The notes below the pieces were generated by a model. That model saw only the letters and a program-made list of their open reading frames with translations, had not been told where the DNA came from and ran no database searches. A program made the translations under genes and the position numbers. A stretch of 64,000 bases of DNA from Microtetraspora malaysiensis. GTDB taxonomy: Bacteria; Actinomycetota; Actinomycetes; Streptosporangiales; Streptosporangiaceae. Of the stretch, positions 38,322 to 45,772 are shown piece by piece. The stretch's first letter is position 1. Every line of letters starts with the position of its first letter. Where the stretch lies: positions 186,001 to 250,000 of the forward strand of contig NZ_BBYJ01000004.1 in assembly GCF_001528665.1 (NCBI RefSeq), in the 5' to 3' direction.

Positions 38322-38549
38322 TCAGGAGGGGTAGATGAACGGCGCAACGAGGCCGATCAGCGCGAGGGCCTCGACCAGAACGAAGCCGAGGAGCATGTTC
38401 TGCCGGATCAGGCCGTACGCCTCGGGCTGACGGGCGATGGCCTGGAGGCCGTTGCCGAAGATGAGGCCGACGCCGATGCCGGGGCCGAGGGTCGCCAGGC
38501 CGTAACCGATCGAACCGATGTTGCCAGTGACCTCAGCGAGAACGCTCAT
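38322..38549 (-). CDS. atpE: Fo ATP synthase c subunit
   Basis: 75 residues forming two TM helices. The ion-binding carboxylate is E60 in LGFVLVEALAL. Glycine-rich helix 1 is LATLGPGIGVGLIFGNG, and the polar loop is ARQPE. Glutamate at the site suits a proton- or sodium-translocating ring; proton coupling is likely in actinobacteria. Located between atpB and atpF. Confidence 0.97.
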   Translation of the reverse strand: MSVLAEVTGNIGSIGYGLATLGPGIGVGLIFGNGLQAIARQPEAYGLIRQNMLLGFVLVEALALIGLVAPFIYPS

Positions 38550-38613
38550 TGCATTTCCTTTACTGGACGGCCGGTGCAGGGTGTCACCGGTCTGGATTAG
38601 GCGGGAAGGGGTC

Positions 38614-39405
38614 TTAGTGCTCGGCGTGCAGGGAGCCGCCGATGTACATGGCGGCGAGCAGCGCGAACAGGAAGGCCTGCAGGAACTGGATGAACAACTC
38701 GAAGCCGGTCATGGCGATCGTGAAGACAACACCCAGTACTCCCACCGGCGCTCCGAGCGGGGTCAGCTTCTCGAAGAGGAACCAGAAGCCGACCATGCTG
38801 AAGAACGCGATGATGATGTGACCGGCGAACATGTTCGCGAACAGTCGGACCGCGTGTGTGAACGGGGCGACGATCATGTTCGAGAGGAACTCGATCGGAG
38901 CCAGCAGGAAGTAGATCGGCTTGGGCAGCCCGGGGGGGAACATCATGTTCTTGAAGTAACCGAGCGCACCCTGGTGCTTCATGCCCAGGAAGATCTTGAG
39001 CCCATAGACGGCCACGGCCAGCACGATGGGGAAGGCGATGTGCGAGGCGACCGGGAACTGGAGGACGGGGACGACGCCCATCAGGTTCCAGATCCAGACC
39101 AGGAAGAAGAGGCTGAGCAGCAGGCCCATGTAGCGGTCGGCGTCCTTGCCCAGGAACGGGCGGGCCACCTGGTCGCGCACGAACATGTAGCCCATCTCAC
39201 CGATGTTCTGCACGCCCCGCGGCACCAGCTTGGGATTGGCGAAGGCCGACCAGCAGAAGCCCACGACCACCAGCGAGCTCAGAACCGCGAGCAGCACCGG
39301 CTTCGTCAGCCAGACGGGCGCCCCGTCCCAGAGCGGGGGGAATTCGAACAGTTCAAGCCCCGGGGCCTTGAACTCGTCGGCGGCGAGAACCGTCAGCGCG
39401 CTCAC
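38614..39405 (-). CDS. atpB: Fo ATP synthase a subunit
   Basis: 263 residues with five or six TM helices. It contains the essential arginine in HAVRLFANMFAGH, which faces the c-ring carboxylate. It also has LTPL/FWSAFANPKLVPRGVQNIGEMGY and a C-terminal GFELFIQFLQAFLFALLAAMYIGG. First of the conserved Fo genes after atpI/atpZ. Confidence 0.96.
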   Translation of the reverse strand: MSALTVLAADEFKAPGLELFEFPPLWDGAPVWLTKPVLLAVLSSLVVVGFCWSAFANPKLVPRGVQNIGEMGYMFVRDQVARPFLGKDADRYMGLLLSLFFLVWIWNLMGVVPVLQFPVASHIAFPIVLAVAVYGLKIFLGMKHQGALGYFKNMMFPPGLPKPIYFLLAPIEFLSNMIVAPFTHAVRLFANMFAGHIIIAFFSMVGFWFLFEKLTPLGAPVGVLGVVFTIAMTGFELFIQFLQAFLFALLAAMYIGGSLHAEH

Positions 39406-39472
39406 GCGGCGTTCCCTTCAACGTGGAGGTGGATCAGGATGGCTTGCCCAGAGGGATGACCGTCAGCTGAGT

Positions 39473-39697
39473 TCAGCGACCGTACTTCAAGTAGACGAGG
39501 TAGATCGCAAGCACTACCCCGATGATGATTCCGATCGGAAAGAAGGCGTGCACGCCCGACCATCGGCTCAGCAACCAGCCGGAGCCGCCCCAGATAATCA
39601 TTCCCGAGATGAGGTAGCTGGGAATCGACCAGGCGGCGTTGGCGAAGTCGCGGCCGTCCTGTTCGGGGCTGCGCTCCTTTTCGCTCATCGCGGGCAC
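39473..39697 (-). CDS. AtpZ/AtpI-like small ATP synthase accessory membrane protein
   Basis: 74 residues with two hydrophobic helices (IPSYLISGMIIWGGSGWLL and FPIGIIIGVVLAIYLVYL) joined by a short charged loop. It belongs to the AtpZ/AtpI-type proteins coded before atpB, proposed to help c-ring assembly or ion supply. The start may be GTG 39697 or ATG 39688. Neither has a strong RBS. Confidence 0.8.
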   Translation of the reverse strand: MPAMSEKERSPEQDGRDFANAAWSIPSYLISGMIIWGGSGWLLSRWSGVHAFFPIGIIIGVVLAIYLVYLKYGR

Positions 39698-39751
39698 GAC
39701 GATAGCAGGCAGGGACCGGACTAGTCATATCGGACTGCGCCATGACGCCGG

Positions 39752-40174
39752 TCACGGGTTTCCCTGCCCGGGCACCCGGGCCTCGGGCTCGACGTAAAGC
39801 AGCCGCAATTTCATGAAGCCGCGCATCTCGCCCACCGTCCAGGCCACGGTACATGCGACGACGGTGAGTGCGAACGCACGGGGGCTGAACGCGGTCGCGC
39901 CCTCGAAGGCCTTGAGCAGAGCCATGATGACCAGCACCTTGACCGCGTAGCTCGCGATCGCGGCCAGCATCATCATCTGCGGCGAGATCCGGCCGGCCCA
40001 TGAGACCGCGACCAGGCCGACGGTGAAGAAGACCGCGACCAGAGCGATGCCGATGAGCGCGCCGATCGCGCCCTGGACACCGGCGAGGATCACCGCGACG
40101 ACCACGGCGACCAGGCCCACCGCGAGGGTGGGGAGGGCGGCGCCCTTGAGCACGCGCACGTCGTTGGCCTGCAT
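39752..40174 (-). CDS. atpI: AtpI-like four-TM ATP synthase accessory protein
   Basis: 140 residues with four hydrophobic segments (LPTLAVGLVAVVVAVILAG, GALIGIALVAVFFTVGLVAV, MMMLAAIASYAVKVLVIMALL, FALTVVACTVAWTVG). A polar SWAGRISPQ loop is typical. It opens the atp operon. GGAG TTCCG precedes ATG 40174. A possible regulatory dyad lies 47-65 bases upstream. Confidence 0.8.
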   Translation of the reverse strand: MQANDVRVLKGAALPTLAVGLVAVVVAVILAGVQGAIGALIGIALVAVFFTVGLVAVSWAGRISPQMMMLAAIASYAVKVLVIMALLKAFEGATAFSPRAFALTVVACTVAWTVGEMRGFMKLRLLYVEPEARVPGQGNP

Positions 40175-40220
40175 CGGAACTCCATGAACCGGTTGTCAAG
40201 CGAGCGATTGCTTCCAGAGA

Positions 40221-40239
40221 GATTCCAGCATGTGGAATC
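40221..40239. promoter_or_regulatory. Inverted repeat upstream of the ATP synthase operon
   Basis: GATTCCA-gcatg-TGGAATC is a perfect 7-bp dyad 47-65 bases before atpI, in the short atpI-wecA-like intergenic region (40175-40326). The region is AT-richer than its surroundings. A dimeric regulator binding here could control ATP synthase expression; unproven. Confidence 0.5.
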
Positions 40240-40326
40240 CCTGCTAGTGAAAGCTATCACAAGCTCAGCGGGGGCTGCCTTTACCTGCCAGTTCGCGGCG
40301 CCACGGCCAGGAGTTCGGTACGGCGG

Positions 40327-41586
40327 TCAGAGGGTGGTGGCGCGGGTGTGCCTCGTCGCGCTGGCCTCCGCCGTACCCGGATCGGAGGGGCCGGCGCCGA
40401 ACGCGGAGGACTGACCGCCGCCCGGCCCGCTCGCGCCGCCGCCCCCGGGCTTGTTCTTGCCACGCCGCCGCTCGCCCTTGCGCGAGCGCCACCGCGGCGA
40501 GGCCATCAGGATGAGCACCGCGATCGCCAGCACAACGGTGATCGGGAACAGGATCAGCGGTACGCCGCCGATCGACAGGCCGACCAGCGTGAAGGAGAAC
40601 AGGAACGTCCAGCCGTACATGATCAGCACGCTGCGGCGCTGGGAATGACCGATGTCGAGCAGCCGGTGGTGCAGGTGGCCGCGGTCGGGCGCGAACGGCG
40701 ACAGGCCGGCGGATGTTCGGCGGACCACCGCCATGACCAGGTCCAGTAACGGGAGAACCATCACCGCGATCGGCAGCAGCAGCGGCAGCACCACGGGGAA
40801 CTTGTTCATCCGGTCGAGAGCACCCGAGTCGACCGACGAGATGATCGTGATGAGCGATGTGGCCAGGAGCATCCCGATCAGCATCGCCCCGGTGTCGCCC
40901 ATGAAGATCTTGGCCGGGTTGAAGTTGTGCGGCAGGAAGCCGAGGCACATGCCGATCAGGATCGCCGCGATGGCCGCGGTGACGTTGATGCGGGACCCGC
41001 TGCTGCTCTGCGAGAGAGCGATGGAGTAGGCGAAGGTCGCCAGGGCGCCGATGCCGACGATGCCCGCGGCCAGGCCGTCCAGGCCGTCCACGAAGTTGAC
41101 CGCGTTGATCACGACAACCACGATCATGATCGTGATGATGGTGCGGAGGTTGGGGTCGAGCCCGGTCGAGCCGCCCATGTCCTTGGGCAGCGGCAGCCAG
41201 GGCAGGTACATCCCGAAGTACACGAGCAGGCCGCCCGCCGCGATCTGACCACCCAGTTTGACCAGCGCGTCCATGCCGAGCCAGTCGTCCAGGAAGCCGG
41301 TCAGCACGATCACGCCGCCCGCCACCAGAAGCGCGGTCACCGTCTGCCCCGCCTGACCTGTGGCGAGCTGCGCCCCGACGTAAGGCAGGTGTGTCGCGAG
41401 CAGCAGTCCGGCGGCCATCCCGCCGAACATCGCCAGGCCCCCCAGCCTCGGGATCGGCACCGTGTGCACGTCCCGGTCCCGCACTTCGGGCGCCGCGCCG
41501 ATGCGCAGTGCGAACACCCGGACCGGAGGCACCAGCAGGTAGGTGACCGCGGCCGTGACGAGCGCCAGGAGCAGATATTCGCGCAC
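40327..41586 (-). CDS. WecA/MraY-like undecaprenyl-phosphate sugar-1-phosphate transferase
   Basis: 419 residues with about ten TM helices. It has the polyprenyl-phosphate transferase motifs FLDDWLGMD, NAVNFVDGLDGLAAG, IFMGDTGA and HLHHRLLDIGHS. The family attaches N-acetyl-hexosamine-1-phosphate to undecaprenyl phosphate, starting teichoic acid, arabinogalactan or other surface polymers. The cytosolic C-terminal ~55 residues are Gly/Arg/Ser-rich and disordered. It lies between glyA and the atp operon, an order I recall for Streptomyces. Confidence 0.9.
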   Translation of the reverse strand: MREYLLLALVTAAVTYLLVPPVRVFALRIGAAPEVRDRDVHTVPIPRLGGLAMFGGMAAGLLLATHLPYVGAQLATGQAGQTVTALLVAGGVIVLTGFLDDWLGMDALVKLGGQIAAGGLLVYFGMYLPWLPLPKDMGGSTGLDPNLRTIITIMIVVVVINAVNFVDGLDGLAAGIVGIGALATFAYSIALSQSSSGSRINVTAAIAAILIGMCLGFLPHNFNPAKIFMGDTGAMLIGMLLATSLITIISSVDSGALDRMNKFPVVLPLLLPIAVMVLPLLDLVMAVVRRTSAGLSPFAPDRGHLHHRLLDIGHSQRRSVLIMYGWTFLFSFTLVGLSIGGVPLILFPITVVLAIAVLILMASPRWRSRKGERRRGKNKPGGGGASGPGGGQSSAFGAGPSDPGTAEASATRHTRATTL

Positions 41587-41643
41587 GGACCTAGTTTCTC
41601 GCTTGAGCGGACCAGTTGTGACGGGAAAAGGCCGCGAAGCACC

Positions 41644-42909
41644 TCATTCGCCGGGATAAGCCGGATGCGCGGCGGTCAGCGCCCTTACCCGTTCGATCAC
41701 TGACGTTATAGCACCAGGCTTGCACACTGCCTGCACGACGGCTGAGGCGATCTCTTTCATCTCCCCCGGCCCCATGCCCTGGGTGGTCACACAGGACGTG
41801 CCGATCCGGATGCCCGAGGTGATGGTGGGCGGCTCCGGGTCATACGGGACTGCGCCGCGGTTGAGGATGATCGCCGCCTCCTCGCAGCGGCCCTCCGCCT
41901 CCGCCCCCGTCACGCCCGCACCGCGTACGTCGAGCAGAACCAGGTGCGTGTCCGTACCGCCGGAGACGGGACGCAACCCCTCGGTGGTGACCGCCTCGGC
42001 GAAGGCCGCCGCGTTCTCCACGACCCTCGCGGCGTACGTGCGGAACTCGGGCCGCAGCGCCTCGCCGAACGCGACCGCCTTCGCGGCCACCGCGTGCATC
42101 AGCGGGCCGCTCTGGGCGAAAGGGAAGACCGCGCGGTCGATCCGCTGCGCCAGCTCGGCGGTGCAAAGGATGCCGCCGCCGCGCGGCCCGCGCAGCGTCT
42201 TGTGGGTGGTGAACGTGACCACGTCCGCGTACGGCACCGCGGACGGGACGGCCTCCCCCGCCATCAGCCCGATCGTGTGCGCGGCGTCCACCAGCAACCA
42301 GGCCCCGGTTTCGTCGGCGATCCCCCGGAAGGCCGCGTAGTCGATCAGCCGGGAGTACGTCGCCGCGCCGCAGATGATCAGCTTGGGGCGGTGCCTGAGC
42401 GCGAGGTCGCGGACCTCGTCGTAGTCGATCAGCTCGTTGTCCCGACGCACGCCGTAGAAGACGACGTCGAACCATCGGCCGGAGAAGTTGGCCTTGGACC
42501 CGTGGGTCAGGTGGCCGCCGTGCTGCAGCGCCATCGCGAGCACGGTGTCGCCGGGCTTGAGCAGCGCGGCGTAGGCGGCGAAGTTGGCCGAGGCCCCGGT
42601 ATGGGGCTGGACGTTCACATGATCGGCGCGGAACAGCCGCCTGGCCCGGTCGACGGCGAGCCGCTCGGCCTGGTCGACCACCTCGCATCCGGCGTAGTAC
42701 CGCCGTTCGGGATATCCCTCGGCGTACTTGTTGGTGAGCGTGGAGCCGAGGGCCGCCATCACGGCGGGCGAGGTGAAGTTCTCGCCCGCGATGAGCTGGA
42801 GCCCGCCGCGCAGCCGGGCGAGCTCGTCCAGAAGCAGTTGCGCGACCTCGGGATCCTGTCGCGCCAGTTGGGAGAAATCGGGTCCGTAGAACGGGTGCGT
42901 CTCATTCAT
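41644..42909 (-). CDS. glyA: Serine hydroxymethyltransferase homologue
   Basis: 421 residues, PLP-dependent interconversion of serine and glycine with tetrahydrofolate. The PLP lysine is K237 (FTTHKTLRGPRGG), and D208/H211 (LVDAAHTIGLMAG) bind the cofactor. Small departures from typical GlyA are LIAGENFTS instead of LIASENxTS and AAHTIG rather than MAHIAG. It could therefore be a paralogue with altered substrate preference. It is the first minus-strand gene after the glycosyltransferase/micropeptide pair. Confidence 0.9.
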   Translation of the reverse strand: MNETHPFYGPDFSQLARQDPEVAQLLLDELARLRGGLQLIAGENFTSPAVMAALGSTLTNKYAEGYPERRYYAGCEVVDQAERLAVDRARRLFRADHVNVQPHTGASANFAAYAALLKPGDTVLAMALQHGGHLTHGSKANFSGRWFDVVFYGVRRDNELIDYDEVRDLALRHRPKLIICGAATYSRLIDYAAFRGIADETGAWLLVDAAHTIGLMAGEAVPSAVPYADVVTFTTHKTLRGPRGGGILCTAELAQRIDRAVFPFAQSGPLMHAVAAKAVAFGEALRPEFRTYAARVVENAAAFAEAVTTEGLRPVSGGTDTHLVLLDVRGAGVTGAEAEGRCEEAAIILNRGAVPYDPEPPTITSGIRIGTSCVTTQGMGPGEMKEIASAVVQAVCKPGAITSVIERVRALTAAHPAYPGE

Positions 42910-42934
42910 CGACCGGGCTCACATCGCAGGAATG

Positions 42935-42951
42935 ACCGTTCTCTCAACGGT
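42935..42951. promoter_or_regulatory. Inverted repeat before the glyA homologue
   Basis: ACCGTT-N5-AACGGT lies 26-42 bases before the start at 42909. It could be an operator or a small mRNA hairpin. The glycine riboswitch pattern is not recognisable here, and the rest of 42910-43095 shows no gene. Confidence 0.35.
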
Positions 42952-43095
42952 AAGCCCGGATCTGCCCGCCACGGCTGCCCCCAACCGGCTTTACGGAAGC
43001 TCTACCGAATATCGGGGAAATTGCGGCAAAGCGTCATGGGATCACCGCGGCGGGCCGTTTACGTGAACACGCAGCCGGCTATTGCCGAACGGCGA

Positions 43096-43260
43096 TCACG
43101 ACTCCCGCTTCGGGATGATCCGCTTGATCGCGACCGCCGCGGAGACCAGAGTAAAGGCGCCCAGCGCGATCCAGAAAGCGTTCCCACCGACAAAGGGAGC
43201 CGACAGCGCGCCGCCTCCGAAACCGGCGGCCACACCGCCGACAGGGGGATTGTTGTACAT
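43096..43260 (-). CDS. 54-residue membrane micropeptide coupled to glycosyltransferase
   Basis: A short protein starting MYNNPPVGGVAAGFGGG, then a TM helix (WIALGAFTLVSAAVAI) and a positive tail KRIIPKRES. ATG 43260 directly abuts the glycosyltransferase TAA (43261-43263), with no spacing. A purine-rich AGAAAGGAAATGG at the end of that gene can serve as RBS. It has no LPxTG motif, yet the layout (Gly-rich head, hydrophobic helix, basic tail) resembles a sorting-type or assembly-helper peptide. It was found by translating directly, and G/C-rich third positions support coding. Confidence 0.7.
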   Translation of the reverse strand: MYNNPPVGGVAAGFGGGALSAPFVGGNAFWIALGAFTLVSAAVAIKRIIPKRES

Positions 43261-44460
43261 TTACCATTTCCTTTCTCTACGCCATGCGGCGTCCCAGAAG
43301 GCTTTCGCCTGAGCGATCTGCAGGAAGACGTCGAAAACCATTTCGACGAGCAGCAGGCTCGCTATCGCCATCTGCTTGGGACCCCTGCTGCTGACGGTCA
43401 CGATCCGCTCGATCACGAAGATGACCGTGACGGCCAGCCAGAGGGGATGAATCACCAGTCCGCCCGCGACGACGATCGACCATGTCGTCACGCCGAGATA
43501 GGCGAAGATCACGATGATGCCGACGAGCGACAGGAGCTGGCGCCCCCAGTAGGGCAGGGTCACCCGCGTCCAGCCGTAGTCCATGAGGTTCTCCAGCGCC
43601 CCACGCTTCCACCGGAGACGCTGCTTGAAGAGGTCTGCCCAGGTCTCCATGACCTCTGTGGTGAGTGTGCACTCGGCAGGGCAGAGGATGCGGAACCTCA
43701 GGTGCAGCAGGGCCAGGGTCAGCTCGTTGTCCTCGGTCAGGACGCGCACGTCGTACACCTGGTCGCGTCCGGGCAGAAGGCCGGCGCGCCGGGCGGACAC
43801 GACCTCTTTGAGCGCGAGGGCGCGGAACAGCGTCGCCGTACCGGTCAGCACCAGAGCCTTCCCCTGGAGCCTGCGCACGTCCCGGGCGTAGCGGGCGTAC
43901 TCGTTCCGCTGGAACATGCCCACGAGGCCGCCCCCGGGCTTGCCGGTGAACGTGCCGCCGATCGCGGCCAGCTTCCCCGGCGCCAGCCTGACGAGCGCAT
44001 TGTGGATGAACCCGGGATGGAGCGCCGAGTCCGCGTCCATGACGAGCACCGCGTGCCGGCTGTCCAGGTCCGGCAGCAGCATCTCCAGCACCTGGTTGAG
44101 CGCACCCGCCTTCTTGTGCCGGTTGCCGACCGTCCTGATCACCTCGGCGCCGTACGATCGGGCGATCTCCTCGGTCGCGTCGGTGCAGTTGTCGGCGATG
44201 ACCATGATCTTGTCGGGCTTGCGCTGCTGGAGGTGGAGCGACTGGATGGTCTCCGCGATCTGGTCTTCCTCGTTGTGCGCGGGAACGAGCACGATGACCC
44301 GCATCTCGGAGGTGTCCACCGGGGGCAGGTCGTGGCCTCCGCCTGCCCCGCCTGCCCGCGAGGAGGCCCGATGCCGGCCTGGGTCGCCGTGCGCGCGCGC
44401 CTCGGTGCCGAGGCGCCGCATTTGATGAGGGGCGCGCCGGGTCCCCACCCGAACCATCAC
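43261..44460 (-). CDS. Processive-type family 2 glycosyltransferase (membrane polysaccharide synthase)
   Basis: About 399 residues from GTG 44460 (ATG 44457 next). After a Gly/Arg-rich N-terminal stretch come the GT-A motifs. D90 lies in VIADNCTD, DxD 142-144 in VMDADSA, the catalytic base region in LTEDNEL (E243/D244) and KQRLRW at 279-284. These fit a processive beta-glycosyltransferase like HasA/NodC/IcaA. Three or more TM helices follow (about 305-385). The next gene, a 54-residue peptide, begins at its stop codon, and a divergent class F-like sortase lies upstream. The product is probably a surface polysaccharide, not identified. Confidence 0.85.
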   Translation of the reverse strand: MMVRVGTRRAPHQMRRLGTEARAHGDPGRHRASSRAGGAGGGHDLPPVDTSEMRVIVLVPAHNEEDQIAETIQSLHLQQRKPDKIMVIADNCTDATEEIARSYGAEVIRTVGNRHKKAGALNQVLEMLLPDLDSRHAVLVMDADSALHPGFIHNALVRLAPGKLAAIGGTFTGKPGGGLVGMFQRNEYARYARDVRRLQGKALVLTGTATLFRALALKEVVSARRAGLLPGRDQVYDVRVLTEDNELTLALLHLRFRILCPAECTLTTEVMETWADLFKQRLRWKRGALENLMDYGWTRVTLPYWGRQLLSLVGIIVIFAYLGVTTWSIVVAGGLVIHPLWLAVTVIFVIERIVTVSSRGPKQMAIASLLLVEMVFDVFLQIAQAKAFWDAAWRRERKW

Positions 44461-44584
44461 TGACCATCCCGAACAAGCTCTATAGACCGTTCCAAACGAT
44501 CCTAGAGGTACATTTGTGACCTATGAGACAAAATGCTGTCGTGTTGCTTAAATCACAGCAAACGATCAAAACCGGAGCATTTTG

Positions 44585-45229
44585 ATGCGGCACGGGGGTG
44601 CGGGCGGAGTCGCGGCTCTCACCCTGGCCACCGCGTCCGTCGCCGCGTTCACGCTCGGCTGCTCCCCCGCCGCCGACCCGTCTCTGCCACCCGCTCCGCC
44701 CCGGAGTGCCGCCACCGCGGAGGCGGCGCCAACGGCCGCCGAACCGGAGAGGCCGACCGCGAAGGCGATGCCCGCCTCGCCTCCCGTACGACTGGAAATC
44801 CCGCAGATCGGCGTGCGTACGAGCCTCATGACGCTCGGCAAGAACCCGGACGGCACGCTGGAGGTGCCGCCGCTCTCCCGGGTGGACGAGGCAGGCTGGT
44901 ACCGGCTGGGCCCCACGCCAGGAGCGACCGGGCCGGCCGTGATCGTCGGGCATGTGGACTCAAAGGAGGGGCCGGGCGTCTTTTTCCGCCTCGGCGACCT
45001 GCGGCCGGGCGACACCGTGAAGGTGTCCCGACAGGACGGGGCACAGGCCACATTTAGCGTCGATTCCCTAGAAAGCGTACGAAAGGATAGTTTTCCGACG
45101 GCCAAAGTGTATGGAATGACAGATTTCCCGGGTCTGCGACTGATCACTTGTGGTGGAACGTTCGACCGGGGAAGCGGGCACTACCTCGACAACGTGATCG
45201 TCTACGCGCACCTGGTTTCTTCCAGGTGA
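44585..45229 (+). CDS. Class F-like sortase
   Basis: 214 residues. An N-terminal hydrophobic helix (GVAALTLATASVAAFTLGC) has a weak lipobox-like TLGC (C26) followed by an Ala/Pro-rich linker. The sortase fold has H123 in VIVGHVD, C189 in LITCGGTF and R195 in FDRGSGHY, the normal catalytic triad. It is close to class F sortases, which occur with few dedicated substrates in actinobacteria. CCGGAG before ATG 44585 supports the start. Its neighbours are a polysaccharide synthase and a membrane peptide on the opposite strand. Confidence 0.88.
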   Translation: MRHGGAGGVAALTLATASVAAFTLGCSPAADPSLPPAPPRSAATAEAAPTAAEPERPTAKAMPASPPVRLEIPQIGVRTSLMTLGKNPDGTLEVPPLSRVDEAGWYRLGPTPGATGPAVIVGHVDSKEGPGVFFRLGDLRPGDTVKVSRQDGAQATFSVDSLESVRKDSFPTAKVYGMTDFPGLRLITCGGTFDRGSGHYLDNVIVYAHLVSSR

Positions 45230-45302
45230 TCTCGGACGCTCGGGATTCCTCCGGGCCGTGGACACCCCGGGCCGGTGACGGCGGCCACGGTCGGTAGGAC
45301 GA

Positions 45303-45334
45303 CCGGCTTCGGTGACCCGCTTGGGTGAAGCCGG
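45303..45334. terminator. Stem-loop between convergent genes
   Basis: CCGGCTTC (45303-45310) pairs with GAAGCCGG (45327-45334). Inside it a smaller ACCC-GCTT-GGGT hairpin forms. It lies about 75 bases after the sortase stop and 50 before the WXG-like gene stop. A two-way terminator is likely. Confidence 0.6.
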
Positions 45335-45385
45335 CCCGGCTCAGGGGAAGGCGGGCCAACATGGGCGTTGCCCGGCGGCGAGCTG

Positions 45386-45772
45386 TCAGGAGAACGCGCG
45401 CGGCGCGCCGACGCCCCCGGGAATCCACCGCGGCGTGTCGGCGGCCTGGTCGCTGATGGCGGTCAGCACGGCCTGCCGGTACATCGCCAGCCGGTTGCGC
45501 CACTCGGTCACGTCGTCCACGTACCGCTTGGCCACAGGGGCGTCCCAGACGTCGGCGCTCCGCGCCATCTGATGCGGCTTGTCCAGAGATCCGGTGAGCT
45601 GTTCCATGAGCGGCAGAACCTGGAGCCAGAGATCGACGAGCCGCTGATATTCGGGGTTGAACACCCACGTCGTGTGCTGGCCGCCGGGCGCGAGCAGATC
45701 CGTGGCCGACGGCGCGGGCGGCGTCTCTCCCGGCTGGAGCGGTGTGGGCGCGGGCGGATCCCCATAGATCAC
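45386..45772 (-). CDS. WXG100-like small helical protein
   Basis: 128 residues. After a Pro-rich N-terminus comes a helical pair: FNPEYQRLVDLWLQVLPLMEQL, then SADVWDAPVAKRYVDDVTEW and RLAMYRQAVLTAISDQA. The tail is TPRWIPGG. W76 in the turn (VWDAP) is at the place of the WXG motif, but the third residue is not Gly. GTG 45772 overlaps the stop of the upstream large gene (GTGA), with GGGAGGAAAGAC just before. It is likely part of an ESX/type VII-like secreted pair; homology is only suggestive. Confidence 0.6.
   Translation of the reverse strand: MIYGDPPAPTPLQPGETPPAPSATDLLAPGGQHTTWVFNPEYQRLVDLWLQVLPLMEQLTGSLDKPHQMARSADVWDAPVAKRYVDDVTEWRNRLAMYRQAVLTAISDQAADTPRWIPGGVGAPRAFS

Noticed and set aside
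42910-43095. Glycine riboswitch before the glyA homologue.
   Set aside because: No recognisable tandem aptamer pattern; only a short dyad is present.
43079-43267. A 62-codon minus-strand frame overlapping the micropeptide in another frame.
   Set aside because: Arg/Cys-rich, no RBS; the 43096-43260 frame has a TM helix, a better start context and coding-like third positions.
41944-44463. Long plus-strand reading frame across glyA and the glycosyltransferase.
   Set aside because: Shadow frame; composition is unlike protein and it crosses two well-supported genes.
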